Shown one piece after another: positions 11,368 through 20,043 of a stretch of 64,000 nucleotides of DNA. Position 1 is the stretch's first letter. The number at the start of each line of letters is the position of its first letter. The position numbers and the translations under genes are program-made. The DNA lies in contig NZ_BSQG01000010.1 in NCBI RefSeq assembly GCF_030268225.1, positions 87,161 to 151,160 of the forward strand, in the 5' to 3' direction. The stretch comes from Nocardiopsis ansamitocini (GTDB lineage: Bacteria; Actinomycetota; Actinomycetes; Streptosporangiales; Streptosporangiaceae). Below the pieces are notes generated by a model, which worked only from the letters and a program-made list of their open reading frames with translations, was not told the DNA's origin and ran no database searches.

Positions 11368-12366
11368 ATGGCCATCAGCGACGCCGAGAAGACGGTTGCG
11401 TTCATCTACAACTCGGCGGTGGCGGCATCCGCGCTCAGTGCGGCCTGGGAACTGGGCGCACTCGACGAGCTGAACGAGAACGGGTGGCTGGACGCGCACG
11501 AGTTCGCCGAACGCCAGAACCTGGACCCGGCATCGACCCTGGGGCTCTTCCGTGCACTTGCGGCGGTGGACATCGTCCGCCGCGACGACACCAAAGTGGT
11601 CCCCTCGACCAACTTCGCCGAGTCGTTTCGCACCCGTTCCTTCTTCCACTGGCTCTCGCGCGGCAGTGCCGAACTCTTCCAGCGGACACCGGAGATCACC
11701 CGGGCAAAGAACCGCACCGGCGATTTCTACCGACGGGACAGCGCGGCGATCGCCTTCGCCTGCCGGGAGATCAGCACATTCTGCTACGACCCGTGGTTCT
11801 GGGCGGCGGTGGACGACCTCGACTTCGACTTCACCGTCGCCGCCGACCTGGGCTGCGGCAGCGGCGAACGGCTCATGCAACTGCTGCACCGGAGCCCCGG
11901 GGCCCGTGCGCTCGGATTCGACCGCGCCCTCCCCGCACTGGAGGTGGCCCGCACCGAAGCCGCCGCGACCGGCCTCGCGGACCGGGTGACGTTCGTGGAA
12001 GCGGACGTGATCGCCATGGAACCGCGCCCGGAGCTGGACGACGTCGACCTCCTCACCTGCTTCATGATGGGGCACGACTTCTGGCCACGGGCGCAGTGCG
12101 TCGAAACGCTGCGACGGCTGCGATCCCTCTTCCCCAACGCCCGCAGATTCCTGCTCGGCGACGCCACCCGGACAACCGGGATCGCCGACCAGGACCTTCC
12201 CCCTTTCACCTTGGCGTTCGAATACGGTCACGACATGATGGGGACCTTTATCCCGTCGGTCGCCGACTGGGAATCGGTGTTTGCCGAGGGCGGGTGGAAG
12301 CTGCACAGAAAACACTCCATCGACATTGCCGTCGGAGAAGTGATTTTCGAGCTCGAACCCGCCTGA
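11368..12366 (+). CDS. SAM-dependent C-methyltransferase (MppJ-like; LmbW role)
   Basis: This is a 332-residue class I methyltransferase starting at ATG 11368. The SAM loop reads DLGCGSGE at 160-167. It has a HD pair at His236-Asp237 (MMGHDFW) and a further His288 (EYGHDMM). These correspond, with a constant offset of seven, to the iron ligands His243, Asp244 and His295 that I recall for the alpha-keto-acid beta-C-methyltransferase MppJ. It is the first gene of the alkylproline operon. In lincomycin and hormaomycin pathways the W-type enzyme methylates the oxo-acid side chain formed after DOPA cleavage, which is the same chemistry. An alternative is methylation of a separate keto acid, such as a precursor of a beta-methyl amino acid for the NRPS. 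Family is firm; the LmbW role rests on context. Confidence 0.85.
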   Translation: MAISDAEKTVAFIYNSAVAASALSAAWELGALDELNENGWLDAHEFAERQNLDPASTLGLFRALAAVDIVRRDDTKVVPSTNFAESFRTRSFFHWLSRGSAELFQRTPEITRAKNRTGDFYRRDSAAIAFACREISTFCYDPWFWAAVDDLDFDFTVAADLGCGSGERLMQLLHRSPGARALGFDRALPALEVARTEAAATGLADRVTFVEADVIAMEPRPELDDVDLLTCFMMGHDFWPRAQCVETLRRLRSLFPNARRFLLGDATRTTGIADQDLPPFTLAFEYGHDMMGTFIPSVADWESVFAEGGWKLHRKHSIDIAVGEVIFELEPA

Positions 12367-12418
12367 CGGGGAAAGCAAGCAATTCTCGCACTCATGCCGG
12401 TGAGGGGGACGACCGACG

Positions 12419-12889
12419 ATGCCCGAGACTGTCAACCTACCCAGGTTGCACCACATCGCAATACAGACGACCGATCTCGCCAACTGCACGTCGTGGTACC
12501 AGGATTTCTTCGGATGCCGAGCCACCTGGTCGACCGACGAGTTCTCCGAGTTGACCCGGGAACGCCTTCCGGGCATCACCCGGATGGCGGAGGTGGTGGT
12601 CGGGGCCACCCGGTTCCACCTTTTCGAGCGCATTTCCCCCGCCCCCCATGGGGCCGGTGCGAACGCAACCGAATTTCAGCACCTGTGCATGGCCGTGGAG
12701 TCCCCGGCCGCACTCGACGCATGGCGCCGTAAGTGGACGGAGCTTCACCGGTCGGGACGCTACGCCTTTCTGCGCGCCGACCCGCCGTCGGAGACGGTCG
12801 TCGACAAGGACGGGGTGGAGAGTTTCTACTGCCTCGACGTCAACGGGCTCGAATTCGAGTTCACCTACGTGCCGGCAGGTCCGCGATGA
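12419..12889 (+). CDS. VOC-family extradiol dioxygenase (LmbB1-like L-DOPA 2,3-dioxygenase)
   Basis: This is a single-domain vicinal-oxygen-chelate protein of 156 residues. Candidate metal ligands are His12 (LHHIAIQ), His88 (EFQHLCM) and Glu145/Glu147 (GLEFEFTYV), consistent with the two-His-one-carboxylate site of single-domain type I extradiol dioxygenases. L-DOPA 2,3-dioxygenases of the LmbB1/Orf12 type belong to this superfamily and have similar size. They cleave L-DOPA to an oxo acid that cyclises to a dihydropyrrole. The gene lies 52 bp after the methyltransferase, and its stop overlaps the next gene's ATG. Without the neighbours it could only be called a VOC protein. Confidence 0.85.
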   Translation: MPETVNLPRLHHIAIQTTDLANCTSWYQDFFGCRATWSTDEFSELTRERLPGITRMAEVVVGATRFHLFERISPAPHGAGANATEFQHLCMAVESPAALDAWRRKWTELHRSGRYAFLRADPPSETVVDKDGVESFYCLDVNGLEFEFTYVPAGPR

Positions 12890-13827
12890 GCCTTGTCTCA
12901 ATCGAATCGGCGATGGCGGCCCCCGGCCCCGGCGACTGGGACTTCAGCGACTACCCCTACGGCCTGGAACCGTTGACCCTGCCCAATCCCGGCGTGGCGG
13001 TGAGCATTGCGCCCGGCTCGGTGTACGGCAGCGCAGGGGACGTCCGCCGGCTCATCGCCCAGGGCAGGTCGGGGTTCCCGGCCACCAAGCCGGCCTCGGC
13101 CGACGACCTGGAACGGCTGTTCTGGTTCCGGTGGATCATCGGACACCACATCTCGTTCGTCATCTGGCGGCTGCTCGCCGACGCCCTGTCCCAGGCGCCG
13201 GAGGACGAGGAGGGCAGGAAGGCCCTGGCCGGCACCGTCGCGACCTACGTGCGCGCCTACTGCGGCATGCTCCTCTACACCGGGTCCTGCACCCCTTCCA
13301 TCTACAACGCCACGATCAGACCCAGCATGTACCGTCTGCACTCGACCTTCAGCGGTACCTGGGCCCTCGACTACCCGGCGGTGCGCAGCCTCTTTCGCGG
13401 GCGGAAGGCACCCGCGGTCCTGGGTGCGCAGACCGGGGAGGTGATGCGCGAGGTCGGGATGAGCAACCAGATCCACCTCGGGGTGTCCTCCAAGCTGGTC
13501 GAGCGCGGACGTTCCCTGCTCCAGCAGTCCATCGACGCCCCCGACACCCACCAGCCCCGCAGGTGGGGCACCGTCTTCGACTGCTACTTCCTGACCGTGC
13601 GGGCCCCGGTCCCTCCCGAACAGGTCCTGACCCAGCTGATGCGCCGGCTGAAGGCGACCGCCATCGACCTGGCCACCAACGGCCTCTACCCCGAGGCCGG
13701 GGGCGATCTCGGCCGGCTGCCCGAGGAACTGACCCGGCCGGCGGTCGTGGAGTGCGGCCGGGAGCTGACCGGCATCCTTTTCGACGTCGCCGAACGCGCC
13801 GCCGCCCTGCCCGGGGAGGGCCGATGA
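12886..13827 (+). CDS. Probable heme-dependent L-tyrosine 3-hydroxylase (LmbB2-like)
   Basis: This is a 313-residue protein starting at ATG 12886 in an ATGA overlap with the dioxygenase gene. It has no Rossmann, P450 or flavin motif. Histidine-rich helices (FRWIIGHHISFVIWR; NQIHLGVSS) and a conserved-looking core (GMLLYTGSC, IRPSMYRLHSTFSGTWA) fit my recollection of the LmbB2/Orf13/HrmE tyrosine hydroxylases, which are heme proteins of about 300 residues with a histidine axial ligand. Such enzymes make L-DOPA from tyrosine as the first step of alkylproline biosynthesis. Its fixed neighbour, the VOC dioxygenase, would take the product. The assignment depends partly on operon context; a profile search is needed for the family call. 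Confidence 0.7.
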   Translation: MSLVSIESAMAAPGPGDWDFSDYPYGLEPLTLPNPGVAVSIAPGSVYGSAGDVRRLIAQGRSGFPATKPASADDLERLFWFRWIIGHHISFVIWRLLADALSQAPEDEEGRKALAGTVATYVRAYCGMLLYTGSCTPSIYNATIRPSMYRLHSTFSGTWALDYPAVRSLFRGRKAPAVLGAQTGEVMREVGMSNQIHLGVSSKLVERGRSLLQQSIDAPDTHQPRRWGTVFDCYFLTVRAPVPPEQVLTQLMRRLKATAIDLATNGLYPEAGGDLGRLPEELTRPAVVECGRELTGILFDVAERAAALPGEGR

Positions 13828-14732
13828 GTCCGATGCGGCACGGGGTCGTCATCCTTCCCGAGCACCGCTGGTCACGAGCGCGGCTGTTGTGGACCCGCGC
13901 CGAAGAACTCGGATTCGACCACGCCTGGACCTACGACCACCTGATGTGGCGGTGGCTGCGCGACGAACCGTGGTTCGGCACGATCCCCACCCTCACCGCC
14001 GCTGCCGCGGCGACCTCGCGGATCTCGCTGGGGACCATGGTGGCCAGCCCGAGCTTCCGTCACCCGGTCCCGTTCGCCAAGGAACTCATGACGGTGGACG
14101 ACATATCGGACGGTCGGCTCATCTGCGGGCTCGGAGCCGGGGCCGGGGGCTACGACGACGAGGTCCTGGGCGGGCAGCCGCTGTCGCCGGGGGAACGCGC
14201 CGACCGGTTCGCCGAGTTCGTCGCCTGCACCGACGCCCTGCTCCGGCAACCCGAGACCGACTTCGAGGGGAAGTACTTCACCGCGCGCGGGGCGTCCACG
14301 CGCCCGGGGTGCCTACAGTCCCCGCGCGTCCCCTTCGCGATCGCGGCGACCGGTCCGCGGGGGATGCGCCTGGCGGCGCGCTACGCCGACATCTGGGTGA
14401 CGGCGGGGCCTCCCGGGTGGAGCGAACCGCTCCCCTACTCCACGGCGGTCCCCCTGCTCGCCGACCACCTGCGCGCGCTGGACGAGGCGTGCGCCGAAGC
14501 CGGCCGGGACCCCTCGACGCTGCGCCGCCTCGTGGTGACCGGCGCGATGATCCGCGGCGTGCTCGACTCCGTCGCGTCCTACCAGGACGCGTGCGGACTG
14601 TTCGGCGGCATCGGCTTCACCGACACGGTCGTCCACTGGCCGCGCAGCGGCTTTCCCTACCAGGGCCGCACCGATGTCCTGGAGGACATCGCCGTCTCCG
14701 TCCTGAACGAGAAAACGGGAGGCCGCCGATGA
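13824..14732 (+). CDS. LLM-class F420-dependent oxidoreductase (LmbY-like)
   Basis: This is a 302-residue luciferase-like (beta/alpha)8 protein starting at ATG 13824 in an ATGA overlap. Family signatures include the N-terminal strand with WTRAEELGFDHAWTYDH, ISLGTMVASPSFRHP, ICGLGAGAGG and the C-terminal segment with GFTDTVVHWPR. Proteins with this layout use deazaflavin F420 for hydride transfer. In lincomycin and related clusters the Y-type enzyme reduces the exocyclic or ring double bond of the 4-substituted dihydroproline. Its presence suggests the unit here is at least partly saturated. It is translationally coupled to genes on both sides. Confidence 0.88.
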   Translation: MSPMRHGVVILPEHRWSRARLLWTRAEELGFDHAWTYDHLMWRWLRDEPWFGTIPTLTAAAAATSRISLGTMVASPSFRHPVPFAKELMTVDDISDGRLICGLGAGAGGYDDEVLGGQPLSPGERADRFAEFVACTDALLRQPETDFEGKYFTARGASTRPGCLQSPRVPFAIAATGPRGMRLAARYADIWVTAGPPGWSEPLPYSTAVPLLADHLRALDEACAEAGRDPSTLRRLVVTGAMIRGVLDSVASYQDACGLFGGIGFTDTVVHWPRSGFPYQGRTDVLEDIAVSVLNEKTGGRR

Positions 14733-15613
14733 GCGACCAGATCGAGTACCAGCTCGTCGACATGTTCGCCGAACGCCTCTTCGCCGGCAGCCCCCTGTGC
14801 GTGGTCCCCTGCGCGGAGGGGTTGTCGGGCGAGGAGATGCAGGCGATCGCCGCGAAGGTCAACGCGACCGAGACGGCCTTCGTGCTCCCCCCGACCACAC
14901 CGGAGGCCACCTACCGGGTCCGTGTCTTCACCCCGGAGCGCGAGTCCCCCGGCGGCGGGCATTCGAGCGTGGGGACGGCGGCGACCCTGGAGCGGATCGG
15001 CGCGATCGGCCCCGGCGGGACGGTGCAGGAGAGCGCGGGCGGGCTGGTCGGTCTGACCGTGGGCGGCGGCAGGGCGACGCTCATCGGGCACGGCCCGACC
15101 GCGGGGACCGACCTCGAACCGGAACCGCTGCTCGCCGCCGTGGGACTGACCGGCGCGGACGCCGCCGGCGCTGCACCGCGGTCCGTGGGATACGGGACGG
15201 GATTCGCGTTCCTGCCGGTACAGGAATCAGCGGTCGCGCGGGCCCGGCCGGACTATTCGCGCCTGGACGCCGAAGGGCTCCCCGCCCTGTGCGTGTTCGC
15301 TTGGGACCCGCTCCGGCGGACCGCCCATGCCCGGCTGTTCGCCCCGGGTTTCGGCATTCCGGAGGATCCGGCCTGCGCGCCGGTCGCCATGGCGCTCGGC
15401 GCGTGGCTGGTCGGGGCCGGGTGGCTGCCCTCGTCGGCGGACACCCACGAGTACACCGTCGTGCAAGGGGCCGAGGTGGGACGCCCGGCGCGGCTCGACT
15501 GCTCCGTGACCCCCGGCCCCGACCACATCAGGCAGGGCAGCGTGACCGGGAACGTCCTCCCCGTCGCGGAGGGCCGCATCTGCGCCCGGCCCCCTCTCCT
15601 TCCCCGACCCTGA
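14729..15613 (+). CDS. PhzF-family isomerase (LmbX-like)
   Basis: This is a 294-residue PhzF-fold protein starting at ATG 14729 in an ATGA overlap. It has the family's duplicated hotdog-like halves, the catalytic glutamate region NATETAFVLP, the glycine-rich SPGGGHSSVGTA loop in the first half and PEDPACAPVAMALGAW in the second, ending with RQGSVTGNVLPV. PhzF proteins shift double bonds by acid/base chemistry. The X-type members of alkylproline clusters isomerise the 4-alkylidene intermediate before F420-dependent reduction. Its place next to the F420 reductase fits that order. Confidence 0.9.
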   Translation: MSDQIEYQLVDMFAERLFAGSPLCVVPCAEGLSGEEMQAIAAKVNATETAFVLPPTTPEATYRVRVFTPERESPGGGHSSVGTAATLERIGAIGPGGTVQESAGGLVGLTVGGGRATLIGHGPTAGTDLEPEPLLAAVGLTGADAAGAAPRSVGYGTGFAFLPVQESAVARARPDYSRLDAEGLPALCVFAWDPLRRTAHARLFAPGFGIPEDPACAPVAMALGAWLVGAGWLPSSADTHEYTVVQGAEVGRPARLDCSVTPGPDHIRQGSVTGNVLPVAEGRICARPPLLPRP

Positions 15614-15624
15614 AAGGGTTTTTC

Positions 15625-17418
15625 GTGCTGTCTCGCCCCGAACTCCGCGGTACTCAAGGCGCCGTCTCCTCCACGCACTGGCTGGCCTCGGCGACCGGGA
15701 TGGCGATGCTCGACCGTGGCGGCAACGCGTTCGACGCCGCGGTCGCGGCCGCTTTCGTCATCCAGGTGGTGGAGCCGCACCTGAACGGTCCGGGTGGGGA
15801 CGTGCCGATCATGGTGTACGACGCGGCCGCCGAGCAGGTGTCGGTGGTCTGCGGCCAGGGCCCCATGCCCGCGGCCGCGACCCCGGACGCCTTCCGCGAA
15901 CGCGGCCTGGACGCCGTCCCCGGTTCGGGGCTGCTGGCGGCCTGTGTGCCGGGGGCCTTCGGGGCGTGGCTGAGGGTGCTGCGCGATTACGGCCAACTGC
16001 GCCTGCACGACGTCCTGGCGCCGGCCATCGGGTACGCCGAGGACGGTTATCCGCTGCTGCCCAAGGCCGCGGAGATGATCGCGGTGATGGCGCCGCTGTT
16101 TCGCGACGAGTGGTCGGAGTCCGGACGCACCTACCTGAACAACGGCAGTGCGCCCAAGGCCGGCGCCCGGATGCGCAACCCCGCTCTCGCCCGCACGTTC
16201 GGGCTGCTGCTCAACGAGGCCCGCTCCGCGACCGGCAACCGCGAGGGCCAGATCGACGCCGCGATCTCCGCCTTCTACGACGGCTTCGTCGCGGAGGCGA
16301 TCGACACGTTCATGCGCACCGGCGCGTTCGCGGACTCGACCGGACGACGCAACGGCGGCCTGCTCACCGGCGACGACATGGCCGGGTGGCGGGCGTCGGT
16401 GGAGGCACCGGCGACGGTGGACTACCGGGGGTACCTGGTGCACAAACCGGGGCCCTGGTCGCAGGGGCCGGTCTTCCTCCAGCAGCTCGCCCTGCTGGAG
16501 GGCTTCGACCTGGCCGGTATGGGTTTCGGCAGCGCGGACCACCTGCACACGGTCGCCGAGGCGGCGAAACTGGCCTTCGCCGACCGGGAGGCCTGGTACG
16601 GCGACCCGCTCAAGGCCGACGTCCCCTTGGCGGGGCTGCTGGACCGGGCGTACGCGAAACAACGGCGCGCGCTCATCGGCGACCGGGCGTCGGGGGTGCT
16701 GCGCCCGGGGTCCCCCGACGGCCGCAGCGCGTGGATCCCGCCGGTGCTCCAGACGCGCCCCGGCCACGAGGGCCCGGACTGGCAGGCGCAGCTGGGCAAC
16801 GGCATCCCCACGGTGTTGCAGCGCACCGCGGCGAAGGGCGACACCTGCTGCGTGAGCGCCACCGACAGCGACGGCAACATGGTGGTCGCCACGCCCAGCG
16901 GCGGCTGGCTGAAAAGCTCCCCGGTGGTTCCGGGACTGGGCTTTCCCCTGGGCACGCGGGGGCAGATGGCCTGGCTGGTGGAGAACCACAACAACTCCCT
17001 GGCCCCGGGCAAGCGCCCCCGCACCACGCTGAGCCCCACCCTGGTCCTGCGGGACGGACGCCCCCACCTGGCCTTTGGCACTCCGGGGGGCGACCAGCAG
17101 GACCAGTGGACGCTGAACTTCTTCGTCAACCACGTCGACTTCGGCCTGGGGCCGCAGGCGGCCGTGGAGCGGCCCACGTTCCACACCGAGCATCCCCCGA
17201 CGTCGTTCACCCCCCGCAGGACGCAGCCCCGCGTGCTCGTGGTCGAGGACGATTTCCCCCCGGAGACCATCGCCGAACTGCAACGGCGCGGCCACGAGAT
17301 CGTGGTGGCCGCCAGCGGTTCGCTGAGCAAGGTCTGCGCGACGGGGCCCGACGCCGACGGCGGGGTGCTCGCAGCGGCCAGTCCCCGCGGGCAACAGGCG
17401 TATGCCGTGGCCCGGTGA
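15625..17418 (+). CDS. Gamma-glutamyltransferase homologue (LmbA-like C-C bond hydrolase)
   Basis: This is a 597-residue Ntn-hydrolase of the gamma-glutamyltransferase family, starting at GTG 15625 after an AAAGGG site 11 bp downstream of the previous stop. The N-terminal half has DRGGNAFDAAVAAAFV and EPHLNGPGGD; the autocleavage region reads AKGDTCCVSATDSDGN, with the threonine nucleophile expected at DTC; SPTLVLRDG and GTPGGDQQ follow. It lacks a signal peptide, unlike periplasmic GGTs. In lincomycin, hormaomycin and pyrrolobenzodiazepine clusters the A-type homologue does not act on glutathione but cleaves a C-C bond to remove an oxalyl unit from the alkylproline precursor. This completes the six-gene alkylproline set. 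Confidence 0.9.
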   Translation: MLSRPELRGTQGAVSSTHWLASATGMAMLDRGGNAFDAAVAAAFVIQVVEPHLNGPGGDVPIMVYDAAAEQVSVVCGQGPMPAAATPDAFRERGLDAVPGSGLLAACVPGAFGAWLRVLRDYGQLRLHDVLAPAIGYAEDGYPLLPKAAEMIAVMAPLFRDEWSESGRTYLNNGSAPKAGARMRNPALARTFGLLLNEARSATGNREGQIDAAISAFYDGFVAEAIDTFMRTGAFADSTGRRNGGLLTGDDMAGWRASVEAPATVDYRGYLVHKPGPWSQGPVFLQQLALLEGFDLAGMGFGSADHLHTVAEAAKLAFADREAWYGDPLKADVPLAGLLDRAYAKQRRALIGDRASGVLRPGSPDGRSAWIPPVLQTRPGHEGPDWQAQLGNGIPTVLQRTAAKGDTCCVSATDSDGNMVVATPSGGWLKSSPVVPGLGFPLGTRGQMAWLVENHNNSLAPGKRPRTTLSPTLVLRDGRPHLAFGTPGGDQQDQWTLNFFVNHVDFGLGPQAAVERPTFHTEHPPTSFTPRRTQPRVLVVEDDFPPETIAELQRRGHEIVVAASGSLSKVCATGPDADGGVLAAASPRGQQAYAVAR

Positions 17419-17776
17419 GGCCCGCCCCCTGCACGACGACTCGGTTACCACGGGCCGAAAAGCACAATAATTAAGGAAATGCGGAGGAATTCCGGCGAGA
17501 AAAGGAACCACGCCGAGAAAAGCGCGGGAAAAGGGCGTCATCGGCGCCGAACGCCACCGGCCCCTCAGCGGTCGCCGGCCCGAAACACGTAGCCTTGGAC
17601 CTGTTCGCGGCGGAGAAACCGCCTGGCCGTGGGCCTTTCACGGTTGAGCCTTCCACGGTCGGGCCGTTCGCGCCGGGAGGCCCGGCGGCACCGGGAAGCG
17701 GTGCCGGGCGAGAAGGCACCGCTTCGTGCGTCCGGCACCACCGATGTCCTCATACCAGAACCGCAGAAGGAATCCG
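17419..17776. other. Intergenic, no gene seen
   Basis: These 358 bp lie between the gamma-glutamyltransferase homologue and the exporter. The first 120 bp are relatively AT-rich and may hold the exporter's promoter. No ORF with a credible start or product was found, and no strong terminator. Confidence 0.5.
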
Positions 17777-19105
17777 ATGCCGACCGGCTCCGCCTCGTCC
17801 CCGCAGCACCGACCGGGAACCGGACCGCCGAGGCTGAGCGGGGCGTTCCACCGGTTTCTGGCCGGCAGCCTGTCGAGCAACCTGGCGGACGGCGTGATGA
17901 TGACGGCGCTGCCGATGCTCGCGGCGGCGCTCACCGGCGATCCGCTGGCGGTGGCCGGGCTCACCGCCGCGCGGTACCTCCCCTGGCTGCTGTTCGGATT
18001 GCTCGCCGGAGTGCTCGTGGACCGGGTCGACCGGGTCCGGGCGATGATCGTCGCCAACCTCCTGCGCAGCGCGGCCATCATCGCGCTGGCGGTGATCACC
18101 GCCACCGGAAACGGCACCATCGTCCTGCTCTACGTCGTGATGTTCACCGCGATGAGCTGCGAGATCGTCTACGACATCGCGGCAAGGGCCGTGCTGCCGT
18201 CGCTGGCCAGGGGCGCCGTGGACCGCGCCAACGCACGGCTGGTGGGCGGCCGGGAGGTCGTGCAGGAGTTCCTCGGCGCGCCCTTGGCGGGGTTCCTCTT
18301 CGTGGTCGCGGCGGCGCTGCCCCTCGCGGTCAACGCCGGCGCCTACGTGCTGGGGGCGTTCATCCTTCTCGGTCTGCCGCTGTCGGCGCGGCGCCCCTCC
18401 CCGCCGTCGGAGGTCCCTGCCCGGGACCGGGCGGGGTCGGCCCCCGGGGCGATCCGCTCGGTCTTCTGCGACATCGGCGCGGGCCTGCGCTACGTGTACG
18501 GCGACCCGCCGCTGCGCGGACTGGTGGTCTTCACCTCGGTGGTGAACCTTTCCGCGGGCGCGCTGTCCGCGGTGTTCGTGCTGATCGTGCAGAACCATTT
18601 CGGGGTGCCGGAGAACCTGTTCGGGGTGTTCCTCGCGGTGGCCGCCGTCGGGGCGATCGGCGGCGCCGCCCTGGCCGAAAGGCTCACGGTGCGAATCGGG
18701 CGCTTCGGGACGCTCGTGGGCGGCTTCCTGGCCCAGGCGGCGATGTGCCTGGTCTTCGCGTTCGCCCCGAACGCGCTCGTCGCGGCTCTCGCCTGGGCCC
18801 TGATCGCCGGGGCCGGCACCGTCGCGGCCATCGTGTCGATGGGGATCGTGCAGCAGATCGTCCCCGAACACCTCATGGGGCGCGTCGTGAGCGCCAAGCA
18901 GATGCTGGGCCTGAGTTTCGTGCCCGTGGGGGCGCTGGTGGGCGGCCTGTTGGGCCGCGTCGACCTCCGCCTTCCGCCGCTGCTGGGGGTGCTGGTCTTC
19001 ACCGTCGCCACCCTGCTGGCCCTGCGTTGCTTCCGGGTGGTGGCGGCGCGCGCGGACGCCGCCGAAGCCGCGGCCCGGCGCGACGTCAGCGGCGCCCTCG
19101 ACTGA
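17777..19105 (+). CDS. MFS transporter, probable product exporter
   Basis: This is a 442-residue major facilitator protein. I chose ATG 17777 because AGAAGGAAT lies 6-14 bp upstream; upstream in-frame ATGs lack such a site. About twelve hydrophobic segments are visible, with a loop-2/3 motif GVLVDRVDRVRAMI and a repeat of it in the second half. The domain is of the MFS_3/enterobactin-exporter-like type (start GAFHRFLAGSLSSNLADG). It follows the alkylproline genes on the same strand, so it probably exports the cluster's product or confers self-resistance. The substrate cannot be read from sequence. Confidence 0.88.
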   Translation: MPTGSASSPQHRPGTGPPRLSGAFHRFLAGSLSSNLADGVMMTALPMLAAALTGDPLAVAGLTAARYLPWLLFGLLAGVLVDRVDRVRAMIVANLLRSAAIIALAVITATGNGTIVLLYVVMFTAMSCEIVYDIAARAVLPSLARGAVDRANARLVGGREVVQEFLGAPLAGFLFVVAAALPLAVNAGAYVLGAFILLGLPLSARRPSPPSEVPARDRAGSAPGAIRSVFCDIGAGLRYVYGDPPLRGLVVFTSVVNLSAGALSAVFVLIVQNHFGVPENLFGVFLAVAAVGAIGGAALAERLTVRIGRFGTLVGGFLAQAAMCLVFAFAPNALVAALAWALIAGAGTVAAIVSMGIVQQIVPEHLMGRVVSAKQMLGLSFVPVGALVGGLLGRVDLRLPPLLGVLVFTVATLLALRCFRVVAARADAAEAAARRDVSGALD

Positions 19106-19132
19106 GTCCGCGGGCAGCTCAGGGTGCGGGGC

Positions 19133-20032
19133 TCACAGCGCGGACTCGAACGCGCGGACGGGAGCGGCGGGAGTGGTCACCGGGAGGGCGAGGACCGCGC
19201 CGTCGTGGGGTGCGGGGTCGGTGAGGCCGGTGCGGGCGGAGGCGATGAAGAGCACGGGGTCGCGCTCCCCCGCCACGCACACGCTGGCGGGCTGGGCGGC
19301 CGGGACCCCGACCACCCGGTCGAGGGTGCCGTCGGGGGCGTAGCGGTGCACACGGGAGGCGCCCCACACCGCCACCCACAGGTAGCCGTCGGCGTCCACC
19401 TGCATACCGTCGGGGCTGCCGTGGTCGACGCGGGCGAAGACCGCGCGCGCGGTGATGTCGCCGTGGTCGTCGAGCGTGTAGGCGTCGATGCGCCCGTGCG
19501 CGCTGTCGGCGAGGTACATGCGGGTGCCCGCGGCGTCGAAGGCCGGGCCGTTGGGGACGGTGTAGCCGTCCAGGACCCGGGTGACGGTGCCGTCGGGGTC
19601 GGTGCGGTACAGCGAGCCCGCGTCGGGGGTGGCGTCGTAGGCCATGGAGCCGGCCCAGAAGCGGCCCCTGGGGTCGCAGCAGCCGTCGTTCATCCGGGCG
19701 GGCACGGCCGCGCCCTCCTCGGGCCGGGCCAGCCAGCGCGGTGGGCCGCCTCCCTCCTCGACGAGGGCGATGCCGGTCCCGGCCGCCGCGATGTAGGAGC
19801 CGGGCCGGCCCGCGACGGGGGCGACTGCGCCCAGGGGGACGTCGAGCCGGACGAGGGTGCGCGGCGGCCCGGGCAGCGCCGGGTCCAGTGCGAGGAGCCG
19901 GCCGGCGAGGATGTCGACCATGAGCAGGTCGCGGCCGGTCCAGCGCAGCCCCTCCCCCAGTTCGTGGCGCTCGTCGTGCCATGGGGCCGGGGCGCGGCCG
20001 GTGAGGGTGTCGAAGCCGTCGGGGCTGTTCAT
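19133..20032 (-). CDS. SMP-30/gluconolactonase family lactonase
   Basis: This is a 299-residue six-bladed beta-propeller of the SMP-30/regucalcin family. The start ATG 20032 has GGAG upstream and lies 11 bp after the dehydratase stop. Family landmarks are EGLRW (metal-binding glutamate), MNDGCCDPRGRFWAGSM, YTVPNGPAFDAAGTRMY and HGSPDGMQVDADGYLWVA, which contain the usual Asn/Asp metal ligands. It would hydrolyse an aldonolactone to the aldonate used by the neighbouring DgoD-like enzyme. It is the last gene of the sugar operon and converges on the MFS gene. Confidence 0.92.
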   Translation of the reverse strand: MNSPDGFDTLTGRAPAPWHDERHELGEGLRWTGRDLLMVDILAGRLLALDPALPGPPRTLVRLDVPLGAVAPVAGRPGSYIAAAGTGIALVEEGGGPPRWLARPEEGAAVPARMNDGCCDPRGRFWAGSMAYDATPDAGSLYRTDPDGTVTRVLDGYTVPNGPAFDAAGTRMYLADSAHGRIDAYTLDDHGDITARAVFARVDHGSPDGMQVDADGYLWVAVWGASRVHRYAPDGTLDRVVGVPAAQPASVCVAGERDPVLFIASARTGLTDPAPHDGAVLALPVTTPAAPVRAFESAL

Positions 20033-20043
20033 CGGGGGGTCTC

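Noticed and set aside
12437..12901. Minus-strand frame opposite the VOC gene
   Set aside because: The plus-strand VOC gene is coupled to its neighbours and carries metal ligands; the antisense frame has none.
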